A program made the position numbers and the translations under genes. Under the pieces are notes generated by a model, which saw nothing but the letters and a program-made list of their open reading frames with translations, had not been told where the DNA came from and made no database searches. From Bradyrhizobium diazoefficiens (GTDB lineage: Bacteria > Pseudomonadota > Alphaproteobacteria > Rhizobiales > Xanthobacteraceae), in the NCBI RefSeq assembly GCF_016616425.1, contig NZ_CP067101.1, forward strand, positions 5,766,001 to 5,830,000: DNA of 64,000 nt, in the 5' to 3' direction. Within the stretch, counting starts at the first letter, position 1. The number at the start of each line of letters is the position of its first letter. This document shows positions 8,658 to 16,460 of the stretch, one piece after another.

Positions 8658-10460
8658 TTACACTCGGACCACATCGCGGCCCGGTTCGTTGGCGTAGAGA
8701 CGCTCAACCTGTTCGGAGCGAACTTTCAGCACAGCACGCTGGTTCACGTAGGCCTTGTCGGTGATTTCTCCTGCCGCCATTGATGGCGGATCCTTCAGCA
8801 GGGAGAAGGAACAGACTCTTTCGCTGCTTCCGACGATCTCGTTATATTCCTGAAAACGGTCCCTCAGAAATTGAATGACAAGAGGATCGCAGATCAACTC
8901 TGCAGCTTGGCTCTTCGAAATCCGCGCAGCCTCGGTCGGATTCAACCAGCAGAGCAGCGCGCACGCCTCGCGATTTTCGCCCGCAACGACAATGTCGAGC
9001 AAGACGCCGCGTGTCGCGGCGAGGATTGCCGCGCGCATATTGCCAATCGCGACCCAGGTGCCATTTGCAAGCTTGAAGTTCTCGGAAATTCTTCCCGTAA
9101 AGCGCAGCCCAAGCTCGGGCCTCTCTGGATTCAGAAACGAGACAGTGTCGCCGATGCGATAGAACCCTTCCTCATCGAAGGCCTTTTCTGTCAAATCCGG
9201 TCTCCCGAGATAGCCGGGCGTGACGTTCGGTCCCTTGACCCTGGCCTCGTAGGTATCGGAGACCGGGATGAGCTTGAGCTGCAGCCCCGGCGCGGGAAGG
9301 CCGATCTCTCCGGGCTGGTCCGTTGCCCAATGCGTCGAACTGATTGTCGGCGCCGTTTCGGTCGTGCCATAGCCCGACATGACAGGAATTCGACGGCCGG
9401 TGACTGCGAATGTCAATCGACAGAGCTTGTCCAGCGTGCCCTGCGAAATTGCGGCGCCGGCATAACTCAATCGATCTATCCGCTTGAACACGCTGGCGCC
9501 AATGTCGAGGTCGTTCTCGATCGCGTCACACAAAAGGTTGTACCCGGCAGGCACGTTGAACATGGCGGTCGGCGAAACCTCCTCGAGATTGGCGACCGTC
9601 TTATGAAAGAGCTGCGGCAGCGGCCTGCCATCGTCGATATAGAGCGTTCCGCCGTTCTTCAGAATGCTGTGAAGGATGACATTGCTGCCCATCGTATGAT
9701 GCCAAGGCAGCCATTCAACCTGCACCGGAGCAGCCGGAGGTGACACGAGCAGGCTCCCCATTTGCAGGGAGCTCGCCATCATCCGGTGGGTGTTGAGCAC
9801 TCCTTTTGGAAAGCCGGTCGAACCGGAGGTGAAGAGAATCTTCGCCACGGCATCGCAAGGCACCTCACGCGATGCGCGCTCGAATCCGTCGCTCCCAGTT
9901 CGCGCGGTCAGAACCCGAAAAGGCACTGTGTCCGGTGCACCATCGACGCTGATCCAGGTCGCGGCTGCCAATTCGGGAACGGCGCGGCCAGCAGAAAAGT
10001 CGCGGCCGCTTTGAACGAACACGAAACTCGGGCGCAGCGCTTCCGCGATGTCCTTGAGGCGTGCAAGCCCCCCGGGCATCAGCGTGTAGTTTGGCGATAT
10101 CGGCGCCAGAACGATTCCGATCGACATCGCCGCAAATGAGATCACCGCGTTCTCGATCGAGTTTCCGGAAAGGACCGCAAGCTTGTCGGCGGGCTTTGCG
10201 CCCATGTCGATCAAGCTTTGGCCGACGGCCTGAACCTGCGACCAAGCGTCACCATAGGTAATCTCGTCCCACCCTCCCTTCGCATTGCGTTGCGCAAGGA
10301 AAACCCGATCCGGAACGGCATCGGCCCAGCGCGGAAGAAAATCGGTGATGCGCCAGTCGCACGGCGTCCATTCAAGCGGCGATCTCACGATCAGCGCGCC
10401 GTCGGTTCGACGCTCGATGGAAACCTCACGCGGTGCAAACGTCAGTGCCGTCGTCGACAT
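8658..10460 (-). CDS. Feruloyl-CoA-synthase-like acyl-CoA ligase
   Basis: A 600-residue ATP-dependent acyl-adenylating enzyme (ANL superfamily). The P-loop-like motif ILFTSGSTGFPKGVLNTH lies near residue 210, and MSGYGTTETAPT is the adenylate-binding motif. Length and N-terminus (LTFAPREVSIERRTDGALIV) match the feruloyl-CoA synthase branch, which activates hydroxycinnamates or related aryl-propenoic acids. The start has GGGAGA upstream. It lies 133 bases after the substrate-binding protein gene on the same strand, so uptake and activation are probably co-transcribed from 11960-11988. Substrate identity is only suggested; medium-chain or aryl acids are possible. Confidence 0.88.
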   Translation of the reverse strand: MSTTALTFAPREVSIERRTDGALIVRSPLEWTPCDWRITDFLPRWADAVPDRVFLAQRNAKGGWDEITYGDAWSQVQAVGQSLIDMGAKPADKLAVLSGNSIENAVISFAAMSIGIVLAPISPNYTLMPGGLARLKDIAEALRPSFVFVQSGRDFSAGRAVPELAAATWISVDGAPDTVPFRVLTARTGSDGFERASREVPCDAVAKILFTSGSTGFPKGVLNTHRMMASSLQMGSLLVSPPAAPVQVEWLPWHHTMGSNVILHSILKNGGTLYIDDGRPLPQLFHKTVANLEEVSPTAMFNVPAGYNLLCDAIENDLDIGASVFKRIDRLSYAGAAISQGTLDKLCRLTFAVTGRRIPVMSGYGTTETAPTISSTHWATDQPGEIGLPAPGLQLKLIPVSDTYEARVKGPNVTPGYLGRPDLTEKAFDEEGFYRIGDTVSFLNPERPELGLRFTGRISENFKLANGTWVAIGNMRAAILAATRGVLLDIVVAGENREACALLCWLNPTEAARISKSQAAELICDPLVIQFLRDRFQEYNEIVGSSERVCSFSLLKDPPSMAAGEITDKAYVNQRAVLKVRSEQVERLYANEPGRDVVRV

Positions 10461-10593
10461 CGAAAATGATCTCCCGAATTGCTGATAGGCGACCGCACGC
10501 GGTGCATTCCTGTAGTGCTCAGCGGCGACCTGACGGCGCGGAGCAAGTTCGGACGCAGCTCATGCCGCGTCCGTCACTGTGGCTGGGGTCAAC

Positions 10594-11793
10594 TCATTCG
10601 GACCTGGCGTCCAACACCTCGCCGAAGGCTTCCCAGGTCGAGCCGGTCCACCGCTGCAGGCGCATCTGCGTCCAGATCATGTTCCTGGACTCGCTGGTGT
10701 TCACCTTGATCCCCGGCAGCGCGGTCGGGACGACAAAATCCCTGAGGTTCTTGGCCTGCGCCAGAATGTTCTTGCGGGACAGATCATTGCCGCATTGCTT
10801 CAGGATCTGCTCGAGCAGGATGCCCTGCTGATAGCCGGTGAGATAGCTACCGTTGGTGATATCGACGCCGGCCAGGTACTTGTCGAGAAATGCCCGATAG
10901 GCCTGCATGGCGGGATCGTCTTTCCATGTCGGATCGACGACATCCTTGTTGATTGTCCCCACCATCACGCCGACTGACTTGTCGAGACCAGCCGGCGCGA
11001 GGGTGCCGCCGACCGAACCGGACGGAAAGTTGATGATCACCGTCGCCTTCCAGCCGATCACAGAAGCTTGCCGGATCGCCTGCGCTGCGAACTTCGGCGT
11101 TCCCGCGATCATCAGGGCGTCGGCACCGGAGCTTTTCAGAGTTGTGATCTGCGAATCCACGGTCGGCTCCGTGACCTCATAGGACGCGCTGACGACCTTT
11201 CGATCGTAGTCCTTGCCGAGAAACGCCTTGAAGGCATTGACGTAGTCTTTGCCGAGATCGTCGTTCTGATAAAGGATCGCGTATTTGGCGTTCGGCAGCG
11301 TCTTGGCCAGATATTTGGCGTAGATCTTTCCTTCGGTGTCGTAGCTGACGAGGCCTGTCGTGGTCAGCGGATAACGGGTGACGTCGGTGAACTTGGACGA
11401 GCCGCTGATGATTGCGATGCTGGGCACTCCCTTGGCCCTCAGGTACTTTGCCGTGGCCGAAAGGCCGGGCGTGCCGAGCTGCCCAAACATGAACGCCACT
11501 TCATCGCTCTCGACGAGCTTGCGGACGTGCTCCACCGCTTTCGGAGGGCTGTAGGCATCGTCATAGGCGATGTAGTTGATCTTGCGGCCGTTGATACCGC
11601 CGCGGTCATTCACCGATTGAATGTAGGCGATAAGGCCCTTGCCTACGAGTCCGATCGATGATGCCGGTCCGCTGAACGGAAACACCCCGCCAATCTTGAT
11701 CTCCGTCGCGGTAACTCCCGGCTCGTCGGCTGCGAACGCCGGACTGCTCAAAAGCAAAGCCAGAGCCGCAAGACTCTTCCATTTCGCCAACAT
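10594..11793 (-). CDS. ABC transporter periplasmic substrate-binding protein (branched-chain amino acid type)
   Basis: A 399-residue type I periplasmic binding protein of the LivJ/Leu-Ile-Val family. The ATG at 11793 has an AGGGAGGA ribosome site. A signal peptide (MLAKWKSLAALALLLSSPAF, then an AAD cleavage site) precedes the mature sequence, which begins with EIKIGGVFPFSGPASSIG, a typical first strand of this fold. In alpha-proteobacteria many members bind aromatic or organic acids rather than amino acids. No permease or ATPase genes are present in the window, so it must pair with components encoded elsewhere. It heads the ligase operon and is preceded by the third operator-bearing promoter. 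Confidence 0.92.
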   Translation of the reverse strand: MLAKWKSLAALALLLSSPAFAADEPGVTATEIKIGGVFPFSGPASSIGLVGKGLIAYIQSVNDRGGINGRKINYIAYDDAYSPPKAVEHVRKLVESDEVAFMFGQLGTPGLSATAKYLRAKGVPSIAIISGSSKFTDVTRYPLTTTGLVSYDTEGKIYAKYLAKTLPNAKYAILYQNDDLGKDYVNAFKAFLGKDYDRKVVSASYEVTEPTVDSQITTLKSSGADALMIAGTPKFAAQAIRQASVIGWKATVIINFPSGSVGGTLAPAGLDKSVGVMVGTINKDVVDPTWKDDPAMQAYRAFLDKYLAGVDITNGSYLTGYQQGILLEQILKQCGNDLSRKNILAQAKNLRDFVVPTALPGIKVNTSESRNMIWTQMRLQRWTGSTWEAFGEVLDARSE

Positions 11794-11959
11794 GACCCGT
11801 CCTCCCTGATGCGCACCCATCCAGGCACGTCATTGTGTTTTGTTGCCTCACCCGGCTGCTCGCCCGGCATCGTGCCGAGCGAATTGCGCGCTTACCGTCC
11901 AAGTGTGATTGGCCAGCGGTGAGCCCTGCGGCCGTTGAGCCCGGCCATCTCGTCCGCAA

Positions 11960-11988
11960 ACCTATCGTTCTTTTTTAGAACTCGTCAA
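11960..11988 (-). promoter_or_regulatory. Promoter with operator in its spacer (binding protein/ligase)
   Basis: Minus strand: -35 TTGACG (11988-11983), 17-base spacer identical in sequence to the one at 4287-4303, -10 ATAGGT (11965-11960). The inverted repeat GTTCT-AAAAA-AGAAC sits at 11981-11967. A 23-base core (-35 plus spacer) is the same at 4287-4309 and here although the flanks differ, which argues for a conserved regulatory unit. Confidence 0.75.
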
Positions 11989-12413
11989 GCACTTAGATGA
12001 TCAACCGTTGGCCGCGCCGGCTGCGTTCGGTGAGAAGTACAAGTTCTGACCATAAGCAGGGAATAGCTGGGCGCAACGCACCATCAGCCAGGAACGCCGC
12101 GTGAGAAAAGCAAGGCGCGGCGCCCTCGTAGAACATTAATTCTATTATTGAACTTAATTGATTTTGCCCTGCGGTCTGCTGTTCGCAGCATGATGTCAGG
12201 AAGTCGGAGTGGCCGAGACTCCAACTAACAAACCGGTCCTGTGGTCCCACGCATGGGTCCACTTCAGACACCCTGGCACCATCGGGACTTAGCCGCGTGG
12301 AGCGTCGGGGTTCTTAATGTAGGTGACCATATTGTGCTGAGAAAACGCGTTAAACGAATCTGGAGGAGTTGGATTTCCGATCGCTCGAGCACGCCGCTGG
12401 TGAGATCTGAGGC
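11989..12413. other. Intergenic stretch without a gene; possible extra operator
   Basis: No convincing coding frame. On the minus strand 12155-12139 reads AGTTCAATAATAGAATT, a near match to the AGTTCT-N5-AGAAC operator in an AT-rich pocket, about 170 bases upstream of the binding-protein promoter. A small inverted repeat with nine-base arms and one mismatch lies at 12241-12262. Neither has a clear role. Confidence 0.3.
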
Positions 12414-13091
12414 TTATTCGTTTGTCTCCCCGGTCTGTTCATCGCCGGCAGTCACCGGCTTCGACTCTGGCGAGTCCTCCTGGCGCAGGAATATGCTTAG
12501 AACAATATAGAGTCCGATCGCCCAAAATTCTGCTTGCCAACACTGCAAGACAGAAACCCAAAAGCTGGAGGAGCCGGAGTAGGCGCTGAGCGACATCGCA
12601 GGCAAGTGACGCAATGCCTGATCTTCGTTGTACTTCCATTGCCCAAACAAGCCATGCAGCACGAATGTTGCGATGAACATGCAGATGAACGCCAGGGACA
12701 GTGAGTTGGCGTAGAGCCACTCGCGCATAGTCGACCGAGCGCTGAGCTTCCAGGCCATCTTGCGGTGCGTTGTTCGTTCCGTCTTTCGGGAATGTGGCGC
12801 GCCCTTCTGGCGGAGCACTGAACCGAAGGAGATCAATACAGCCAGTTGCAGAATCGCCGCCTGCCAATTGCTGAAGATGCCATCAAGGAAGTGACCAGTA
12901 CGCAAATAATTGCCGAGGGTGATTTCGTGGAAGTGCCCCGCTTCTAACGATCGATTATAAGCGAGCCATCCTGAAATGGCTTGGCCGATGAGGCAAACTA
13001 GAAACAGGCTGAACAGCAGAATCGACATGCTGTCTTCGCTTAGTGCTCGTTTCAAGCTGTTCCAATAATTGGCGTTTTGGCAAGCTTTCAA
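12414..13091 (-). CDS. DUF6766-type integral membrane protein
   Basis: A 225-residue protein of unknown function with about four membrane segments in two similar pairs. The pattern NSLSLAFICMFIATFVLHGL...GQWKYNEDQ (second half), with a related first-half segment ILLFSLFLVCLIGQAISGWLAY, is characteristic of a rhizobial membrane family annotated as DUF6766. The two halves look like an internal duplication: each has a long helix, then a stretch with a HF or YSGSS segment, then a further helix. It is preceded by a possible EcfG promoter (13186-13210), which would make it a general stress gene. Base composition is lower in GC than its neighbours, hinting at a different history. Confidence 0.75.
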   Translation of the reverse strand: MKACQNANYWNSLKRALSEDSMSILLFSLFLVCLIGQAISGWLAYNRSLEAGHFHEITLGNYLRTGHFLDGIFSNWQAAILQLAVLISFGSVLRQKGAPHSRKTERTTHRKMAWKLSARSTMREWLYANSLSLAFICMFIATFVLHGLFGQWKYNEDQALRHLPAMSLSAYSGSSSFWVSVLQCWQAEFWAIGLYIVLSIFLRQEDSPESKPVTAGDEQTGETNE

Positions 13092-13185
13092 ACGTAGGCC
13101 TCCGGTGCCCTCGCGCGGCAGAATGGCGTCCGCGGCGCACGGCCCAAGCTCCTCGATAGCTGCAGGTCGATTGCTGCACAGGACA

Positions 13186-13210
13186 AACTGACGATTCGCA
13201 TCCAGGTTCC
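13186..13210 (-). promoter_or_regulatory. Putative EcfG promoter (GGAAC-N16-AGTT)
   Basis: Minus strand GGAAC at 13210-13206, 16 bases, then AGTT at 13189-13186. It fits the alphaproteobacterial general stress consensus except for one base of the -10. It points at the membrane-protein gene starting at 13091. Confidence 0.45.
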
Positions 13211-13232
13211 GGCCCGCGCCGAAGGCGGTATG

Positions 13233-13475
13233 CTAGCCATGCTCGCCTCCGCAGGGCATGCGTTCCGTTCCGAGCCGCTGCGCAGTCTGCTTCATCCGAT
13301 GAAGGTGCCAGACGGAGTTGCTGCTCAATAGCAGTGCCGGGCCAAACGCGCTGAGGGCGGAGGTGATGCCGAGGAGCGCAACGATACTCAGCCCGATTCC
13401 GGTCGCTCGACCATGAAGATGCCGGTACCCCCTCGGACGCCTCCCTCACCCAGCGCACTGCCCGCTGCGGCGCCC
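13233..13475 (-). pseudogene. Decayed copy of the membrane protein encoded at 34296
   Basis: On the minus strand, directly after the hpnI stop, conceptual translation gives LSIVALLGITSALSAFG, PALLLSSNSVWHLHRMKQTA and QRLGTERMPCGGEHG, ending in a stop at about 13233. This closely matches GILSLLGTAPAVLISAAV, GAALLLSSNSVRQLYQAKQA and AQRLGIERTLSGGEM in the intact protein encoded at 34296-35015 (about residues 102-157). Upstream bases (13400-13475) are also alignable but contain a stop and an indel (AFMVERPESG). Both ends of the gene are missing. It is the dead partner of a duplicated hpnI-membrane protein segment. Confidence 0.78.
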
Positions 13476-13492
13476 GAGGTGTAGGGCCGAGC

Positions 13493-14686
13493 TCAGTCTC
13501 TTCTGCTCCGACGAGTCTTCGATACGAGCTCGGCCTGGATCGTGCCGTTGCGCAGGACATGGAAATTATATCCCCGCCAGGAAACCGCTGTTCCGAAGAA
13601 GCTGCACACGTAAACCAAGAAGGAAACCGCATCGTGCAAGGGCAGCAACCAGAGGTCCTGTCGCTTCAAATCGAATGCACTCGCCACGCTCGCGCTGAGC
13701 AGCGCACGTGCTGAAAGCGCCGCGGCGACGAGAGCGGTCCCATGAGAGTATCCCGTGCACGCAGCCAGAAACGACAACATCAAGGGATGCATGAACAGTA
13801 GTCCCATATAGCCCACGGGATCAATTGAACGGATCGTGCGCGCTGATCGCATGTGGTGTTCCCAGAACGAGCGAAAGCTATGGTCGACACAGGCATGGCC
13901 GACCGCCCAGCGCGGAATCACGACTTCTTGTCCCAGGGCTCGTACGGCCCGACCGATCGCGTAGTCATCGGCTAGTTCGTCTTCGAAAGCGCGAAGGCCG
14001 CCGATGTTCATCAGCGTCGTCCTCCTCAGGGCGATGGCCGACCCGAAGCACGGCTTGGCCGCTCCGAAGGTTAGGGCGACGATGACGTTCGGAAGAAACT
14101 GGCAATTGATGTTTGTCGCCGCCACACGGGACCAGATCCCGCGCACGCCGACTCCGTAATATACGCAAGTAACCGCTCCTGCTTCCCTGCTCTCGAGCTC
14201 CGCAACAATCCGTCGGAGGAAGTCGCCATCGACCAGTATGTCGCTGTCGGACAGCACGACTAGCTCGTGACGAATTCTGCTTTCCATGTTGACGAGATTG
14301 CCAACCTTCCTATTCGTGCCATTGCTACGTTCGTTGACGACGAGATCGACCTGAGCACCGGGATTGAGTTTTTGCACCAGGCGGACCGCGTGTATTGAGT
14401 GATCGCGCGATTCCTGCGTGCCGAGAATGAGTTGAACCTCCTCCGGATAATCCTGACGGCAGAACGTCATGAGTCTCGGATGCAGTCCCGGCTCGCCCCC
14501 ATGCAGAGGCTTCAGGATGCTCACCCGGGGCAGTTTAGTGCAGGTCCTTTTCAAAGCAGCGGGCCCGGACTCTTCCCGAAATAGGAGGACGAGGAATGCG
14601 GCGACCAAGTTGTAAAGGATTGCAAGTATGGCTCCTGTCCCGCAGAGTTCGTTCAGGAGAGAGAGGATCTTATGAAGATCAGGCAT
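13493..14686 (-). CDS. hpnI: Hopanoid biosynthesis glycosyltransferase HpnI
   Basis: A 397-residue GT21-type (ceramide glucosyltransferase-like) enzyme. HpnI transfers GlcNAc to bacteriohopanetetrol on the way to its glucosamine form. I start at MPDLHKILSLLNELCG (14686); the frame stays open upstream without a plausible start. The order is an N-terminal membrane helix, VSILKPLHGGEPGL, the DxD-like SDSDI, ADDYAIGRAVRALG, HHMRSARTIR (the R-x-x-R/W region), then C-terminal membrane helices ending in SFFGTAVSWRGYNFHVLRNG. It is divergent from hpnG. The 310 bases between the two starts contain no gene I can support. A remnant of a second hpnI copy lies at 33851-33960. Confidence 0.9.
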   Translation of the reverse strand: MPDLHKILSLLNELCGTGAILAILYNLVAAFLVLLFREESGPAALKRTCTKLPRVSILKPLHGGEPGLHPRLMTFCRQDYPEEVQLILGTQESRDHSIHAVRLVQKLNPGAQVDLVVNERSNGTNRKVGNLVNMESRIRHELVVLSDSDILVDGDFLRRIVAELESREAGAVTCVYYGVGVRGIWSRVAATNINCQFLPNVIVALTFGAAKPCFGSAIALRRTTLMNIGGLRAFEDELADDYAIGRAVRALGQEVVIPRWAVGHACVDHSFRSFWEHHMRSARTIRSIDPVGYMGLLFMHPLMLSFLAACTGYSHGTALVAAALSARALLSASVASAFDLKRQDLWLLPLHDAVSFLVYVCSFFGTAVSWRGYNFHVLRNGTIQAELVSKTRRSRRD

Positions 14687-14996
14687 AAAAGAACCGCTTA
14701 ACCATTCAATGTTGAGGGCGATCGCGGAGAAGCAGGGCAAGGCCGGAAGGCCGCAGTCCTGTCCGCTCGCACTTGGAAAGACGAATGCCCGGGAGAGATG
14801 TAAGTTCCAAAAGAGTGCGGTTGGTGCGGCAGCGGGAAGAGCTGTCCGGTCGCTGCAGGTTGCTCGGTGTAACCGGCAATCGCGCGTGATGAGCGGTTGT
14901 CGCGCCGGGTCCGTACGCGAGAAACAAACTGCCAATACCTCCGTTCTCTTAGCGGATTGTGGGTTCAAATTCCGTGTTGCTAACCAAGGACCGAAC

Positions 14997-15707
14997 ATGC
15001 CCGTTGCGAGACTGCTCAAAGGACCGGTAAGCGCGTCTCAAAACTGCCAAGCGATCGTTTGTGTCGGCCTCGCGCTCGAAGCAAGAATTATCATAGGTGA
15101 ATTTTCAGCCGACATCGGCAGCGTCGAGTTGGCGAATCTGACTGAGGCCCTTGATTGGGCATCTGCTGCCAGCTGCGGAGGTATTGTGAGCTTCGGGCTG
15201 GCAGGGAGTCTTGCCGCCGATTTGCGTTCGGGAGATATCGTCGTCGCGTCCGGAGTTATCGGACGCAACGGGAGCTTCGCGACCGACGATGCTTGGTCTG
15301 GATCGCTACTATCGGCCATTCCAAGATCGCTCTATGCTCCGATCGCCGGAGTTGACGTGGCGGTCGCCGTCACTCCAGAGCGGCGCGAGCTTGCATCGCG
15401 ATCGGGAGCGCTTGTGGTCGATATGGAGTCACACATAATAGCGCAATTTGCTGCCAATCGCGGGCTGCGATTCGTGGCCGTGCGTGTCGTGATCGATGCC
15501 ATGCACCGCAGAATACCAAAAGCCGCTCTGGACTGCATATCGCATGACGGCGAGACGCGGATGCCTGCGCTTGGTCGCTCATTGCTGGAGCGCCCGTCTG
15601 ACACGCTCGACGTCTTGCGCCTGTGCTCGGATTGGCAACCTGCGCGGCGAGCGCTTCTCGACTGCTCCGGCATCCTCAGCGCAAGCGTCGGCCAAATCGC
15701 ACGTTAA
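14997..15707 (+). CDS. hpnG: Hopanoid-associated phosphorylase/nucleosidase HpnG
   Basis: A 236-residue member of the purine nucleoside phosphorylase fold. HpnG removes adenine from adenosylhopane to give ribosylhopane. I start at MPVARLLKGP (14997), which has an AAGGA site seven bases before it; the 332-residue reading from 14709 would add an unrelated segment. Family features are IVSFGLAGSLAADLRSGDIVVAS (phosphate/ribose region), GALVVDMESHIIAQFAANRG (adenine-pocket Met-Glu) and AVRVVIDAMHRRIPKAA. It is divergent from hpnI, its later-acting pathway partner. hpnH, shc and the other hopanoid genes are not in this window, so this pair is separated from the main cluster or is an extra copy. Confidence 0.87.
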   Translation: MPVARLLKGPVSASQNCQAIVCVGLALEARIIIGEFSADIGSVELANLTEALDWASAASCGGIVSFGLAGSLAADLRSGDIVVASGVIGRNGSFATDDAWSGSLLSAIPRSLYAPIAGVDVAVAVTPERRELASRSGALVVDMESHIIAQFAANRGLRFVAVRVVIDAMHRRIPKAALDCISHDGETRMPALGRSLLERPSDTLDVLRLCSDWQPARRALLDCSGILSASVGQIAR

Positions 15708-15742
15708 GAAGAGATACTGGCCGAGCCTGATCCGTGCTGTCG

Positions 15743-16009
15743 TCAGCCGATGTACCCGCCATAACGGCAATCAGCCGCAAGACCAATCTCGTGGCCGATC
15801 GGAAATCCGGCATTGTCGCAGAGAATGGCGCCTCCGACTGCTCCGGCGAAAACAAACCAGATATTGAGTACTTGGGTCGTTCCAGCGAGCACTGTGGCCG
15901 CGATGAGGGTCGCCTCGTCCGGCATTGGAACGTCCAAGGCGACCGCGCCCGTGACCGCCAAATAGCCATAGGATGTGATCCTGTGCGCAACATCGCCATG
16001 CACGACCAA
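15743..16009 (-). pseudogene. Truncated DedA-family membrane protein
   Basis: The 88-codon frame matches only the N-terminal half of a DedA/SNARE-associated membrane protein: GYLAVTGAVALDVPMPDEATLIAATVLAG, then NIWFVFAGAVGGAILCDNAG and FPIGHEIG. Normal members are about 200 residues and continue with the second conserved arginine helix and three more membrane segments, which are missing. The conserved Glu of the ALExxxxPxPxE motif is replaced (ALDVPMPDEA keeps only part of it). It lies in a 750-base gap between hpnG and the GH15 gene; no other feature is visible there. Confidence 0.6.
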
Positions 16010-16460
16010 TGCGTGTCCCTGTCACAGTTGCGGCGACGGCGCTTGCGCGGCGTAGCGGCCGCACATGCGGCCTGAGGACTCAGTGCGGTACACGACGACC
16101 GACCGAAATGCTCCAACCAGCGCGACCCCGATCAAAGAGATTAGTGCAGAAGGACAAAGGATTGGGCTGCGTCTCGTAGTACATGCCGTCACCGCCCGGT
16201 GCGCGCAGCTGTCCGTCTGCGCCCGCAGAAAGACGGCGGCAAAGACGGCCAGCGTGCGGCACCGCACGATCTGCCGACGTGTTCATCGTACGCGAACGTA
16301 CATACGCCTGTGCCTTCTCTGTGGTTTACTCGAAAGCCGGAACAAAATCTGGTTCTATCGAATTTCTGTTGGGCCAGCTCGCTTCGCGAAGTCGCGTGGT
16401 TTGGGAGCACGCGACGGCCGTCAAGAAGTACCTTTCGTTCCATTGCGAACGGCCCGCTCA

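Noticed and set aside
12200..12230. GTGGCCGAG resembling a tRNA-Ser D-arm
   Set aside because: It forms only a short hairpin with GGAGT/ACTCC arms; no cloverleaf can be built around it.
14950..14990. tRNA-like T-loop sequence GGGTTCAAATTCC followed by ACCA
   Set aside because: The flanking bases do not pair as a T-stem and no matching acceptor, D or anticodon arm lies upstream.
16065..16460. N-terminal extension of the GH15 frame
   Set aside because: Cys/Arg-rich with no domain; the ATG at 16461 gives the normal family N-terminus.
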